The position numbers and the translations under genes were made by a program. The notes beneath the pieces were generated by a model. It made no database searches. It saw nothing but the letters and a program-made list of their open reading frames with translations, and had not been told where the DNA came from. A stretch of DNA of 64,000 bases from Temnothorax longispinosus (Eukaryota; Arthropoda; Insecta; Hymenoptera; Formicidae): positions 9,391,880-9,455,879 of the forward strand of contig NC_092363.1 of NCBI RefSeq assembly GCF_030848805.1, written 5' to 3'. Positions 36,301 through 45,908 of the stretch are shown here, one piece after another. How positions within the stretch are numbered: the first letter of the stretch is position 1; every line of letters begins with the position of its first letter.

Positions 36301-36308
36301 ATGAATAA
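30399..36308 (+). pseudogene. Large transposon protein with zinc-finger-like N-terminus and XPG/PIN-like nuclease
   Basis: Four exons fit GT-AG rules: 30399-30637, 30750-30809, 30888-31022 and 31941-36308. They would give about 1600 residues. Exon 1 starts MKKCFLCG and later has YHSSCY, a CxxC...HxxxC arrangement; a similar one (CLFC...YHNTC) is in exon 4. The middle is helical and unrecognised. Near the C-terminus, HEEADTR, then SDTDVL, then HAFTGCDYT follow the acidic-residue order of XPG/FEN1-type PIN nucleases. There are two defects: a one-base loss in an A run near 30495 that ends the first frame early, and a single in-frame TAA at 35532-35534 that separates the first acidic block from the rest of the nuclease. 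Otherwise 4.4 kb of exon 4 is open, so inactivation is recent or partial. Confidence 0.65.
31127..31917. mobile_element. RTE-type SINE or LINE-tail insertion in the element's intron 3
   Basis: It begins TAGCTTTTTCGCCCGCG, the usual start of insect RTE-derived SINEs, and ends with a tail like ACATTCATTTTTATATATAG. An inner block (GATTCGGTCAATTATTTC and GGTTCCCAAAAAGATCGG) is duplicated (near 31558 and 31689), so this is a tandem or rearranged copy. Confidence 0.7.
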
Positions 36309-36350
36309 CTTCTTGTATTTGTACAATAACTTTCAAGTTTTATAATATAC

Positions 36351-36806
36351 TAGCTGGTTACACTTCGCTCGGGCGTCGTTTTTTTTCAAACGTTTTTATT
36401 TGTGTTTCAATATCCTTATTCTGGCTTTTAAAAAATCGGTAACGAAAAATTATATACACTTTATAGCACTCCCCAGAAATTAATTTGGCAATTAAATCCA
36501 TTCTCGAACAATTAATAAAATTTTTGAATCGGTTTTAACTAAATCGATAAATCGGTAGATTAATGTAAAATTAAATTATTATTATTATTATTAAATTATT
36601 CTATCCCTGTTTAAGATTCGGTCAATTATCCCGAAAAATTGGAAAAATTTCGGATACCGGTTCCAAAAAAGATCGGTAACGAAAAACTAGCATTCCCCGG
36701 GAAATTCTACCCCTGTTTTATATACTTGTGGTAAAAATTCGGCTCAATAGTTTTCAAGTTAATAACGTTCAAACACACACCACCCGTAAGAATTTTATAT
36801 AATGGT
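36351..36806. mobile_element. Second RTE-type SINE copy
   Basis: It starts TAGCTGGTTACACTTCGCTC, shares GATCGGTAACGAAAAA and CCCCGGGAAATTCTACCCCT with the copy at 31127-31917, and ends around AACGTTCAAACACACACC. It lies 3' of the transposon gene, inside the right part of the Academ-like element. Confidence 0.7.
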
Positions 36807-36985
36807 ATAGATTATTTTTTTACTATAACAATAAATGTGTTATTAACTTTTTATCGTTTTCTGAAATATTTATTTATTTACTCGGTTTTATTAATAAAAT
36901 AGATAAAATTGAAAGGTAAGTTAATATTACTTGTATATTATTGTTATGTTATACATTTTTATATTAGAAATTATTTTTATGTTAT

Positions 36986-37601
36986 TTACTCCAAAAAAGA
37001 TTTTGAGCGATAGAGTTGTCTTTCTCTATCGCACGGTGAAAAGAGCATGCGCACTCTCTTTCACTCGGCAATTACTTCACGCACAACTGCTATGCTGCGT
37101 CCTCCTCTATTACATAGAATAGTACGTTCAGCACTTCTCTGTCGCACCCCGCTCGCTTACTCAAATATTCGGATTTTAAAGCGCGGCAACCGCAAGTCTT
37201 GATCGATTTTGCTTAGGCAACCTAATACCACTGTGTTCGCAATAAAATTATCTTTATTTTTTGTATAGGTCAATTAAAGAATACAGATGAGTGTAAATTA
37301 GTAATACCAACTCACCTGTTTATACCTGGCAACCCGGTAATAGGGAGCAGTAAACGATAGGCAACCTAACTTTTACTTTCTACTTATGCTTTGTACTTTC
37401 GATTGGTGCTGAATGTTTTGAGAATACAAATGAGTGTAGAAATAAAAAAAAATTAATTAAATTATTTTTAATTAAGGGTAGCCTTGAGCTGATTTAATTA
37501 GGCAACCCATCCGCAATTTGTTTGTTTAATCATTATGTTTAATAAAAAATATCTTTTATTAGGAAAACAGATGGGTGAAGGTCGATGTAGGTCGGGATCT
37601 T
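36986..37601 (-). repeat. Right terminal inverted repeat of the Academ-like element
   Basis: Reverse complement of 29680-30306. Small differences (single bases and short indels in T and A runs) show limited divergence between the two ends. Confidence 0.9.
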
Positions 37602-37866
37602 GTACAACGTGGTAAGTTGGACAAATTGAATAGTCTCTAGTCTCTTGTTCTCGATAAAGATCTACTATATACCTACGATACGCGTATCTGCGATATGTAT
37701 CTACGACACAGTGTCTCAAGGATAACACGTTTATATGTATAATTATTGCAAAATCATATAAAAACGTGTTATAGTTTGTGTACGTATTAAAGGCGTGTCT
37801 ATGTAAAAAGAGGCTAATGTACGATTAGTGAGAGTGCGCAGTTATTTAGAATTTAAATTATCAGAA

Positions 37867-37907
<41 letters not shown>

Positions 37908-38766
37908 AACAAACGCTGTTCGTCCGTCGAGTTCGTCTTTCGTAATGTTTTCGCAATTATTAACGCGCGATATTACGAGCGAAAAGCCACGTAATGTTAT
38001 GTTAAAGGCACGTGTCCACTAAAGACTTTATTCAGGCACAGGCAAATAGTGATCGAAGGTGTAATCGCTGAGACTGTGGGTTTGACGACTGATTGTGAGC
38101 AGAACTCTGCAAGACAGACAAGACTGGACTTGACAAGAACTAGACAAGAACTCTACCAGAACTAACTCAAGAAGGATCTTCTTTTGTACGATTTTTCACC
38201 AACAAGTCCTAACCAATAACGTAACGCGTTCTAATGTCGGTATAGTAACTATGAGCGGCTGATTAAAGAATAATGAAATAGAAAGTTTAGTATTTGACGA
38301 AAAGGACTGTTAGCATTAGGATTAATTTACAACTGTGATCAGAAGATATTAAAAAGGGGAATTTGAAGTGAGTCACGTTAAGGGGCATCAGTGTCTAGAC
38401 AAATAGTGAGAAAAATTGAATTTAGAAATGGAATTTGTAAATATGAGTTCGTACAGCACGTAACAGCGAATGGAACTGCATGGTCGTCCTGATCGGATCA
38501 CGAATTCGTGAATCTCCTTCCGTATTCTCGCAGTTCCGCCTTCTCGCGGTCTCTCGTAGATCTTTTCTTGCGAATCTTGACGAAAGAGTCTATCCATCAA
38601 CTGTTTGCTTTTGTTGACGATTTTGTTGACTAAAGTACGATACGCCGTTAAAATTTGATGCAAGAAACAAAGTCTCCACGCGTGACGATCCAAAGAGTCT
38701 GAGGTTTCCGTTTTGAACTTCTGGCCCTTATTTTCTTATACACGTTCTAGTAGACTCCAATCTCTT
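37602..38766. other. Flank of the Academ-like element, no gene recognised
   Basis: The first ten bases appear to continue the interrupted fuseless exon, followed by a GTAAGT donor. A (CT)n microsatellite lies at about 37868-37902. The open frame on the minus strand at 38388-38693 is charged but unrecognised; I leave it uncalled. Confidence 0.45.
37868..37902. repeat. CT dinucleotide microsatellite
   Basis: About 17 uninterrupted CT units. The Leu-Ser-rich frame through it is an artefact. Confidence 0.95.
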
Positions 38767-39001
38767 ATGGCCAGTCTGCAATGAGTCGTTAGTCGTTAGT
38801 CAGATGTCGGAAGAGAGTCGGAAAAAGTCATAAACGTGTCATAAGGCGATCGGAAGTCTGTAATCGGCAATCATGAGCGATTGGCCAAACGCCATCTCTT
38901 ACGATCACCGATTACAGGTCTCCGCGTGCCTTACGATACGCTTATAACTATTTCTTCCGACATCTGACTAATGACTAACGACTCATTGTAGACTGGCCAT
39001 T
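38767..39001. mobile_element. 235-bp hairpin MITE
   Basis: Ends ATGGCCAGTCTGCAATGAGT and the complement of AATGGCCAGTCTACAATGAG. Inner blocks TCAGATGTCGGAAGA and TCTTCCGACATCTGA pair exactly. The centre contains ATTGGCC. Confidence 0.85.
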
Positions 39002-40088
39002 ACCAACGATGCGCGCGTCTCGTGACAGTCGTCGCTTGTGAGGAGCGGGCCGACCCTGTACTCAATTGCCAAATTGTGTTTAACAATTGTACATACATGC
39101 ACAGAGCGGATGGTACACAGTACCCTTGTACCCACAGTGTATGGCGTCTAATCTAATGTAAAGTTTGCAATTTTGATCGATTTAATGCAGATAAACTTGC
39201 CTACTTTCGCTTTCAGCATGCGCCTTCTTGATCGTAGCAGTTCATTGTTCTATACTCGGATTATCGCCAAGATTGCGCGCGAATCGCATCGCGCATCTGT
39301 GTATAAACTCGCTTCGATTCAACGAAATTGTTTCTCGACTCTCATACGTTTCATACAACGAAGGTGACAACAGATTACTCATTTGTTTTCCGCAGATTTT
39401 TTGTATATACAAGGTAATTCTTTTTCAAATGTTATCATAAGAGTCGTCGCGAACCAAGTTGACGAAGATTCCAGCGGAGTGCCTTATCGAGTTTTTGCGT
39501 AGATATCGTATTAGATTGATAAAATCATAGTTCGCTTAATGATCACGCACAAGTTCTCGAATCGCGAAAACAGATCCTATACGTACGTATACTTACGTAC
39601 TTCTGCACTTTGATACGTTCACTTTTCTTTCAAGGATCTTTCCCGATTGATCCTTTTCTCATGCTCCCAATTCTGAATGATCGATGAATCGTTGAATCGT
39701 CGCGATCGTTTTTCCAGCATTATGTATGTGCTTGTAAACTTTAGAAGACAGAACGCGCGTATACAAAATTGGAAATGTGGAATAACAATTAAGGAATTGC
39801 AAGTAAAGGAATACGTGATACCGCCCACAGGACAATCGAGTATGTACAACTTATAGCCTACAGCCGAGAGCTTTTGCGACTTTGCAAATAGAAAGATCAA
39901 CAACGAGTGCGATAATGACCTTAAAATATAAAGAAATATCCTTAAACTAAGACACAATTATACATTAGCAAGTTGTCTCTGTTAAAAGTTCCGAATAATA
40001 TCAAAAATATAATAAAACCATCTGAATAAATGATTGCAAATATTATTTAATAAATAACGAAAAAATTACGCTCGATGAAGCAAACAGC
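39002..40088. other. No feature recognised
   Basis: Short open frames on both strands lack any recognisable domain, and I saw no repeat or hairpin. It could hold introns of a gene I cannot see. Confidence 0.4.
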
Positions 40089-40682
40089 TAAAACAATTAA
40101 AAAAGGCCAAATTTCGAGCAATAATAGGTGTTGAAATTTATATATTCAAATTACAATAATACAAACGAATTGGTTTACGTTTCGGCCATACTTGGCCTTC
40201 TTCAGAACCGCAATTTCATAAATAACGTCGAATTAACAAATAAAGGACTCGGATACGATCCGGCGCTACGATTTATTGTCGAATGTTAGTCAAATTTAAA
40301 GCTAAATAGGTCGTCCATTACGTTGCAATGCTTAGGTGCGTCCATGAGGTTGGTGCGAACGAAAGCCATTGTCGCCAGACCCTCTTAGTGGCAACTGAAT
40401 CAAATTTTGAAATTCCGTAGGAACACGTAAATTTAATAATTGAGTTTGACTCGTAAAAGTGGACTTACATAAGCGGTCGGTACCACAGGAACGCAAGAGC
40501 ATTCTTTTCATCGTCAATTAAGATCGCAGACGACCGAGAAAACATTCACATCGTAAGGGCAGAGCAACGGAACGCAAGAGAATTCTTTCCTGTAAAACAA
40601 TTCGTTTGTATTATTGTAATTTGAATATATAAATTTCAACACCTATTATTGCTCGAAATTTGGCCTTTTTTAATTGTTTTAA
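40089..40682. mobile_element. 594-bp element with 84-bp perfect terminal inverted repeats
   Basis: The left repeat (40089-40172) and right repeat (40598-40682) are complementary without a visible mismatch, starting TAAAACAATTAAAAAAGGCC. The interior holds a hammerhead-like motif on the minus strand (about 40178-40208) and no open frame. It looks like a small non-autonomous element related in design to the foldback at 87-3652. Confidence 0.8.
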
Positions 40683-40865
40683 TTATTTAATAAATTAGTA
40701 GTAAATATTTAAGGAAAAAAAATAATCTTTTACTGTGACTTTAGCATGGTTAATCAATGTTTTAATTTTGCTAATGCTGCGACGTGCGATAGTATATCGA
40801 GATGAAGAAAAAAGTAACAAATAATATGAAATCGTAAACTGATTGTTCAATTAGAACTTTATATG

Positions 40866-41185
40866 TGGACCTCGTCATCGGCAACCTGGGACACCTAGAC
40901 ATCGAATTCCACGAACGATTACACCTGGACACCGAAAACTATGAAGCGCACTATCTGGATCCCGTCATCGGCAACCTGGGACATCGAATTCAAGGTATAT
41001 TAATACGTGTATTAACACGTAGACACCGAAAACTACGGAGCGCACTATGTGGACTTCGTCATCGGCAACCTGGGACACGTAGACATCGAATTCAACGTAT
41101 TATTACACATGGACACCGAAAACTATGAAGCGCACTATCTGGACCTTGTCATCGGCAACCTGGGATACCTAGACATCGAATTCAA
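40866..41185 (+). repeat. ~92-bp tandem repeat, about 3.5 copies
   Basis: GTCATCGGCAACCTGGGA recurs at about 40872, 40963, 41057 and 41148. Between them GACACCGAAAACTATGAAGC recurs. One frame of the first unit encodes a periodic peptide with VIGNLGH and DTENYEAHYLD, but later units shift frame, so translation is doubtful. Confidence 0.85.
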
Positions 41186-41570
41186 ACTTGATTCATAAGA
41201 ATCGACTTAAAAATTCCCTAGCGGCACTTTCTGCCAAGCGTAGAGAACCTTCTTTTCCGGCAGCGGTGGTAATACGATATAAGGATACAAAATCTCTCCA
41301 GATAAACATGAAGCAATTGACTCAATATATATTATATAAGTATATACCTAAGTCTCCGATTAACGTGATCCTCTGTTTAAACTCACTCTGCATCTGTTTC
41401 AAAATGTCCCCCTAGAAAGAGACGAAGAGTGAGTTTAATTGGAAGATCACGTTAATCGGAGACTGTGATACCGGCCCTAATTTACCTAAATAGAAATCTT
41501 CCTCCTGACCGATAAGTCTATCGACCTAATTTCGAAATACGCGCGCGATATCAAAATCGGCGATACTTGC
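41186..41570. other. Short spacer with an inverted pair
   Basis: AAGTCTCCGATTAACGTGATC near 41350 and its complement (GATCACGTTAATCGGAGACT) near 41444 form an imperfect hairpin of about 105 bp, probably a small MITE. No gene is seen. Confidence 0.5.
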
Positions 41571-42511
41571 GTCGCCAGCGTCGAAAAAGTAAAAGTGACG
41601 TTTCTCTGATAATCATAATAATATTGAATGAGAGCGTCGGCGTTAGGAGAAGAAGTATCTTAATATAAAATTTTCACATTTGGACTTTGCGTCGCAATAT
41701 CTCCGCTCGTAGGGCACGTAGCCGAATATCATAAGAGAACCCCCCCCCCCCCTAATTCGACCCCAAGCTATCGATCAAGCCTACTTAGAACTTGATCCGT
41801 TCACTCGTTATCGAGATCTCAACATTTTGGGTACTCGCAACCCGTCGCGTCGCGTAAAAAAGTCACGGTCGGTCTCGCTCCGCGTGTACTTGGCACGAGA
41901 CAGTACCGTGTCTCTTGATACTACCACTTTGTTTCTTTTTTCGAGGTAAAGATACCTACTACTGCTTAGGTTTTTTCGAAATTTTTCGAGATACAAAGAT
42001 TACGTCTACCACTTGTTACTTAGGTTTTTTCGAGGTATTGTATAATATGTTAAGAAAAATTAAAGCTACTACTACCTGGGGTAGAACAGAAAAATTCTTA
42101 AATGAGAATATACACAAAGTTATATGAACTACTTGGGTTTTAATTTTTTTTAATAATATAAACAGTATTACTTGTACTAGTCGATGCAAGTCATGTGGTC
42201 ATACAAAAGTTATTACTGATAACAATTTAGTTGTTCCAATTTCTATTAACAATTTAGAGAAGAAAAACAAACCGAATGTAACTCAGAACATTAAAATTTA
42301 TATGTCAAAAGGAGAAGAAAAGTTCAAATCTTAATGATTTATTAAAGATTACATTTTCACATTAGTGTCAATCTAATGACAAATCATGAGAACACAGTGT
42401 GCAGGAAATAATATAGTATTTAAAAATGAATTAACGTTGACAAAAGATATAGTTATTATTCATTTATTAAAGGATGATAAATTAGTGAAAAATAGGTAAA
42501 GAAAGACAGTT

Positions 42512-42814
42512 CTAGGCCGGTGATCTGAAGTGGAAAGCGGGACGGTGGGACTCGCGGCCGAGGGGTCTCGGAGGGGGGGACTCTAGCGCCGCCGTCCTCC
42601 GAGGGGGGTGCGGGGGGTGGTCTGCGTTCCCACCATAAGGTTGGGAGGGAGGGGGTGGTGGGTGGTCTGCGTTCCCAGCATAGGGTTCCGGAGGGGGAGG
42701 GAGGACTCGAGGGCGAGAGGGTCCTAGGGTTGGGGGGGAGGGCTTCGAGATCGAGGAGGTTTTAGGAAAGGGGGGGGGATCAGACGAGCGCGTCGGGACA
42801 TGTTCGATAAACAA
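42512..42814 (-). CDS. Proline-rich ORF of unknown function, left-arm copy
   Basis: A 100-residue frame rich in Pro, Ser and Arg with a repeated segment (YAGNADHPPPPP, then YGGNADHPPHPP). A near-identical copy is in the right arm at 47423-47776 on the opposite strand. No family is recognised. The frame may simply follow from the C-rich repeat, so coding status is uncertain. Confidence 0.3.
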   Translation of the reverse strand: MFIEHVPTRSSDPPPFPKTSSISKPSPPTLGPSRPRVLPPPPEPYAGNADHPPPPPSQPYGGNADHPPHPPRRTAALESPPPRPLGRESHRPAFHFRSPA

Positions 42815-43000
42815 ATGCCGCCTCGCGTCGATGTTCGGCCGATAGTATTTATAAACATATCATTTCACACTTCAAAGGCGAGCGAGCGCCTATGGCAGGC
42901 GGCTATAATTTATGACCTGCGACTAACGTGACGCCGCGGTCGTTTTCACTTTTCTTCGTAGGAAGAGCCGCTTATCGGGGTTTCGCGGCGCCATTCGGCT

Positions 43001-43219
43001 ATGGCGTCGCGCGTTACAAAGGCGAGCGCCGATGACAGGCAGCTAGATTTTATAAACACTAGACGGCATAAGCGCAGCAACGCGACTCAATTTCTATGGG
43101 TATCGACGAACGTCGATGACAGAATTTATAAACAGATATCATCTCGCACTGCAGATGATATCGACGATGCGAGCATCGATGGTCGACGTAGGTACTCGAT
43201 CAAAAATTTTATGACTTAA
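43001..43219 (+). CDS. Small basic ORF of the inverted-repeat arms
   Basis: A 72-residue frame starting MASRVTKASADDRQLDFI, with a second block QFLWVSTNVDDRIYK. Copies with the same frame exist in the right arm (46744-46962 and 46931-47236, minus strand). Its conservation between copies could be due to repeat homogeneity alone. Function unknown. Confidence 0.3.
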   Translation: MASRVTKASADDRQLDFINTRRHKRSNATQFLWVSTNVDDRIYKQISSRTADDIDDASIDGRRRYSIKNFMT

Positions 43220-43251
43220 CCGTCGCGAGTTACAAAGACGAGTCACTGCGA

Positions 43252-43459
43252 TCACTGTCACTTGACCGGCAATTATCGAGGTCCCGTGCATTCTAATTGT
43301 AACTTAAATTATAAAAATTCTCACTTCATCCCAGTAATATTTCATAATTTATCGGGTTATGATTCTCATTTTATAATAAAAGAAATTGCCACCGCGTACG
43401 AAGGACGTGTAGACTTACTCCCAATCACGAAGGAAAAATACATTTGTAGACAACTGTAA
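43252..43459 (+). pseudogene. Family-B (protein-primed) DNA polymerase fragment, exonuclease region
   Basis: The frame reads HCDHCHLTGNYRG at its start and continues through NLNYKNSHFIPV, FHNLSGYDSHF and LLPITKEKY. These are conserved blocks of Polinton-type PolB around the 3'-5' exonuclease region. It begins at the inner edge of the left inverted repeat and stops after about 70 residues. The part of the polymerase just upstream is on the opposite strand (43538-44484), so the gene has been rearranged. Palm motifs are absent. Confidence 0.75.
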
Positions 43460-43537
43460 AAAGAAAAAAAAAATTTTTGTAAATTATTAAATAAAAAATA
43501 AAATATTTCATAATTTTATTAAAAGGAGTATAAGTAC

Positions 43538-44484
43538 TCACCGATCGCAAAAGTATTTCCGACCATCGTGCCTGCTCAATTGCGAGCTAACGAGACGGGA
43601 TAGATTTTTTAGCCATGCGAAATGTCCCACGTTGTCGTCTCGCGGGTCCTGCACGTACAGCAGATTTACGTGCTTTTCTCTCCTTAGGTCGGTGAGCCGT
43701 ATCGGGAGAACGGTTGGCGTCTTCTCTCCCTCGATGGTATACACATTGATTGATATATTGTTGTGATTTTCAAAATTTTTAATCTGTTTCAAAGTCATTG
43801 GAAACTCAATGTCTTGTAAATTTAATATATTTTTGTAATCAGGGTACGAGGATTCCCGATATGTATGATTCTTGACAGGATACAGCGCGGCGACCACTGA
43901 CCACGCGAAGCGCGCATTGTCCATAGAATGCACGTTGATCACAGCTTTTTTCAATTTAATTTTTTGCGGTAAATTGATGTAACATCCCGCGCGCAAAGGA
44001 TTGTACTTGTTCACGTTCACTGTCAAATTGAGTATACGCGACAACGCCCACCCACTATCGCGTTCCTGGAACTCCTCGAGTTTCGCTAATGTGTGCTCGA
44101 TAATGTGTAGCTTGTACCACTCGCACAGATCGGACCGTTCGGACGAACGAAAGAGTTCGCAGAGTTTCTCGTGTTGAAACTTTTATTCTCACGTTTGTCA
44201 CCCGTCACAAACTCGCCGTTGAACACAGTGTTTATCTTTACACTTGCGTGTGTTTGCATGACGTTTTGCACATGATCGAGCACGATGATTTCGGCATCTT
44301 CGAGAAATTGTTGCGATTCGATGTAATTGGTATTTATCACTGCACCGGTTAATACACGGCTTTCGAACGCGGCATCAATCTCGCCACACGAGTCTTTCCG
44401 CGTTTTCGTTACCGCTACTACTGCCCGCCGCGTGCTCACCACCGATATGTACGAACCGTTTCTGTAATAGAGTCTTCGCACCAT
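43538..44484 (-). pseudogene. Family-B DNA polymerase N-terminal region, frameshifted
   Basis: Two overlapping minus-strand frames form one N-terminal polymerase region of about 315 residues. 44484-44086 begins MVRRLYYRNGSY and includes VFNGEFVTGDK. 44044-43538 includes NISINVYTIEG, HFAWLKNLSRLVSSQ and KYFCDR. Between them the reading continues in a third frame (block EFQERDSGW), so at least one single-base shift lies near 44165-44175. Similar N-terminal regions precede the polymerase domain in Polintons and in related endogenous virus-like elements. The frame ends where the cysteine-rich block would continue; the next part is not on this strand. Confidence 0.7.
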
Positions 44485-44512
44485 CGAGTCGCGCGATTCT
44501 TGCCACTAAAGA

Positions 44513-44695
44513 TTACCTGTTTCCGACAGTCTGAGAGTCGTCTGATGAGAGCCGCGGACGTTTGGAACGACAGTCTTCTTCGAGCTGCTCAATAAACTTC
44601 TCGCATCGCTGTTCCCATGTAAGATATTCGGCCAAGGTAGCAATTTGGTTGGATCCTTCCATCAGGTCGTGTTTCGCTTCATCGAGATGTTCCAT
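44513..44695 (-). CDS. Small acidic ORF upstream of the polymerase region
   Basis: A 60-residue frame starting MEHLDEAKHDLMEG with an AEYLTWEQRCEKFIEQLEED helix and a basic RSKRPR patch near the end. It ends about 30 nt before the polymerase-like frame, in another phase. It could be the first exon of the polymerase gene or a separate small protein. No family is recognised. Confidence 0.45.
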   Translation of the reverse strand: MEHLDEAKHDLMEGSNQIATLAEYLTWEQRCEKFIEQLEEDCRSKRPRLSSDDSQTVGNR

Positions 44696-44730
44696 GTTTT
44701 TTTAATACCGTCTTTTTTCACACACTATTT

Positions 44731-45075
44731 TTAAATCACGTCACAATCTTTGAAGGAGCATTTGCACGTGACTCGATTACACGCTGAACAATATCGTGTG
44801 CAATGTTGAACGTAATTGTGCATGCATGTAAACAAATAATTATTGAAGTGGGGAGCATCTTTGTAAGTAAGTCGCCAAAGAGCATCATCAATAGCATCAA
44901 TATTGTCACAATCATCAATAGGATCAATACCATCAATGTAGTAACTAGAAGCTTTTTCAAGCTTAATCGGTGTAGGAGGGTCGATACGGTCAAGGTACAT
45001 ATACATATCTTTCGAATTGTTCATCACCACTAATTCGACGTACTTCCCAATACTTGTGCGAATCTTAATGTACAT
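44731..45075 (-). CDS. Unrecognised ORF with cysteine-rich C-terminus
   Basis: 114 residues. The N-terminal half is mixed and includes an acidic stretch with DGIDPIDDCDNIDAIDDA. The C-terminus has cysteines in the pattern CxxxxxxxxCTxYCxxC...CxCxxxxC, suggesting metal binding. It lies about 35 nt upstream of the 44513-44695 ORF on the same strand. Function unknown. Confidence 0.4.
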   Translation of the reverse strand: MYIKIRTSIGKYVELVVMNNSKDMYMYLDRIDPPTPIKLEKASSYYIDGIDPIDDCDNIDAIDDALWRLTYKDAPHFNNYLFTCMHNYVQHCTRYCSACNRVTCKCSFKDCDVI

Positions 45076-45120
45076 TGCTTCACAACCACCATCCTCGATC
45101 TTCCGAAAAATTTCAATCGC

Positions 45121-45582
45121 CTAATAGTGATACTCCCAATAGCGCGGTTTAACGTAATATCGACTACTACTGGCCAAGCGAGTTGCTTCGGCATCGCAAT
45201 CGTCCCACAGCCGTCGATACAATTTTCGTCTCACGTTAGAGTCCCAATCATAAGAAGGCTGCTCGGTTTCGATAACGATTTCTTGTCTGACGATGCGTTC
45301 ACGGGTTCCGCGTATACCGAGTTCGCGATTGCGAAGAAACTGCACCGGCGATATTCGTTGCACATCCCTCAATCTTTTGTCTCGCACATCTTTATCATTC
45401 TTCAAAGCATCGGCGATATTGTTTATTAAATAGTAATCATAGCCTAAAGAGGTTATATACTCGTTAAGATCACTTGCGTTTTTTTCAATTATCCATTCCA
45501 TGTTGCGCACATTATATATATAATGTCCCACTCGCGATAATGTTTTTTTTATCACTTCATGCAAATCGGGCACATGTTGCAT
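45121..45582 (-). CDS. Unrecognised ORF, 153 residues
   Basis: The frame starts MQHVPDLHEVIKK and is rich in charged residues (RERIVRQEIVIETEQP, then RRKLYRRLWDDCDAEATRL), with a Tyr-rich C-terminus. It overlaps the ORF 45552-45908 by 31 nt, in another phase, as in compact virus-like gene blocks. It is the longest unbroken ORF of the element core. No signal peptide or membrane segment is visible and no family is recognised. Confidence 0.5.
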   Translation of the reverse strand: MQHVPDLHEVIKKTLSRVGHYIYNVRNMEWIIEKNASDLNEYITSLGYDYYLINNIADALKNDKDVRDKRLRDVQRISPVQFLRNRELGIRGTRERIVRQEIVIETEQPSYDWDSNVRRKLYRRLWDDCDAEATRLASSSRYYVKPRYWEYHY

Positions 45583-45908
45583 GAATATATTTGGAATAAT
45601 GGAGTATTACGAAAATCTGTGCAAAATTGAACGTTCATTACCTCGTACGGTTCGGTTACATGCTCTCGATATTCACGTATGTGCTCACCAGTATCTGGTG
45701 AAGCAATCATACACGAATAACACAGGTTATCTAAGCCGTATCTAAAATAAAAATAAATTGCGCAACACTTTGTACGTCCATCTAACGCTAAAAATTCGGG
45801 ACGCGACACTATTTTTTTCTTAACTTCTCTACGGTTATCGTCTTCATCGCTGTTATAAGTGCTGTCCGGTGACAACGGACGATCCTTGTCGGATGAATCC
45901 ACATCCAT
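45552..45908 (-). CDS. Acidic N-terminus, cysteine-containing ORF, copy 1
   Basis: 118 residues. The N-terminus is acidic and Ser-rich (SPDSTYNSDEDDN); then KKIVSRPEFLALDGRTKCC, a hydrophobic YFYFRYG segment, LCYSCM, and C-terminal CNMCPICMK give two CxxC pairs. A diverged paralogue lies at 46083-46385 with the same order of blocks. Function unknown; a zinc-binding regulatory protein is possible. Confidence 0.5.
   Translation of the reverse strand: MDVDSSDKDRPLSPDSTYNSDEDDNRREVKKKIVSRPEFLALDGRTKCCAIYFYFRYGLDNLCYSCMIASPDTGEHIREYREHVTEPYEVMNVQFCTDFRNTPLFQIYSCNMCPICMK

Larger units (their letters stand above)
29680..37601. mobile_element. 7.9-kb Academ-like DNA transposon
   Basis: The ends read AAGATCCCGACCTACATCGA on both sides in inverted orientation. 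The inverted repeats extend about 620 bp (29680-30306 and 36986-37601). Inside are one multi-exon gene (30399-36308) and two RTE-type SINE insertions. The gene product carries the acidic clusters of an XPG/PIN nuclease, which in eukaryotic transposons is typical of the Academ superfamily; that assignment is inference. No convincing target duplication was found: a GT pair flanks both sides at most. Confidence 0.65.
41571..43242 (+). repeat. Left terminal inverted repeat of the Polinton-like element
   Basis: The arm is uninterrupted on this side and preserves the ancestral state of the right arm. It contains a C-homopolymer near 41742, a zinc-ribbon-like coding relic near 42187 (CKSCGH on +), a G-run-rich stretch (42540-42800) and an open frame at 43001-43219 starting MASRVTKASADD. 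Confidence 0.85.

Noticed and set aside
37498..37728. 76-residue minus-strand ORF across the right end of the Academ-like element
   Set aside because: It straddles the terminal repeat and the flank, so it cannot be an ancestral gene.
38388..38693. 101-residue minus-strand ORF
   Set aside because: Charged but without any family resemblance, and no neighbouring exon could be joined to it.
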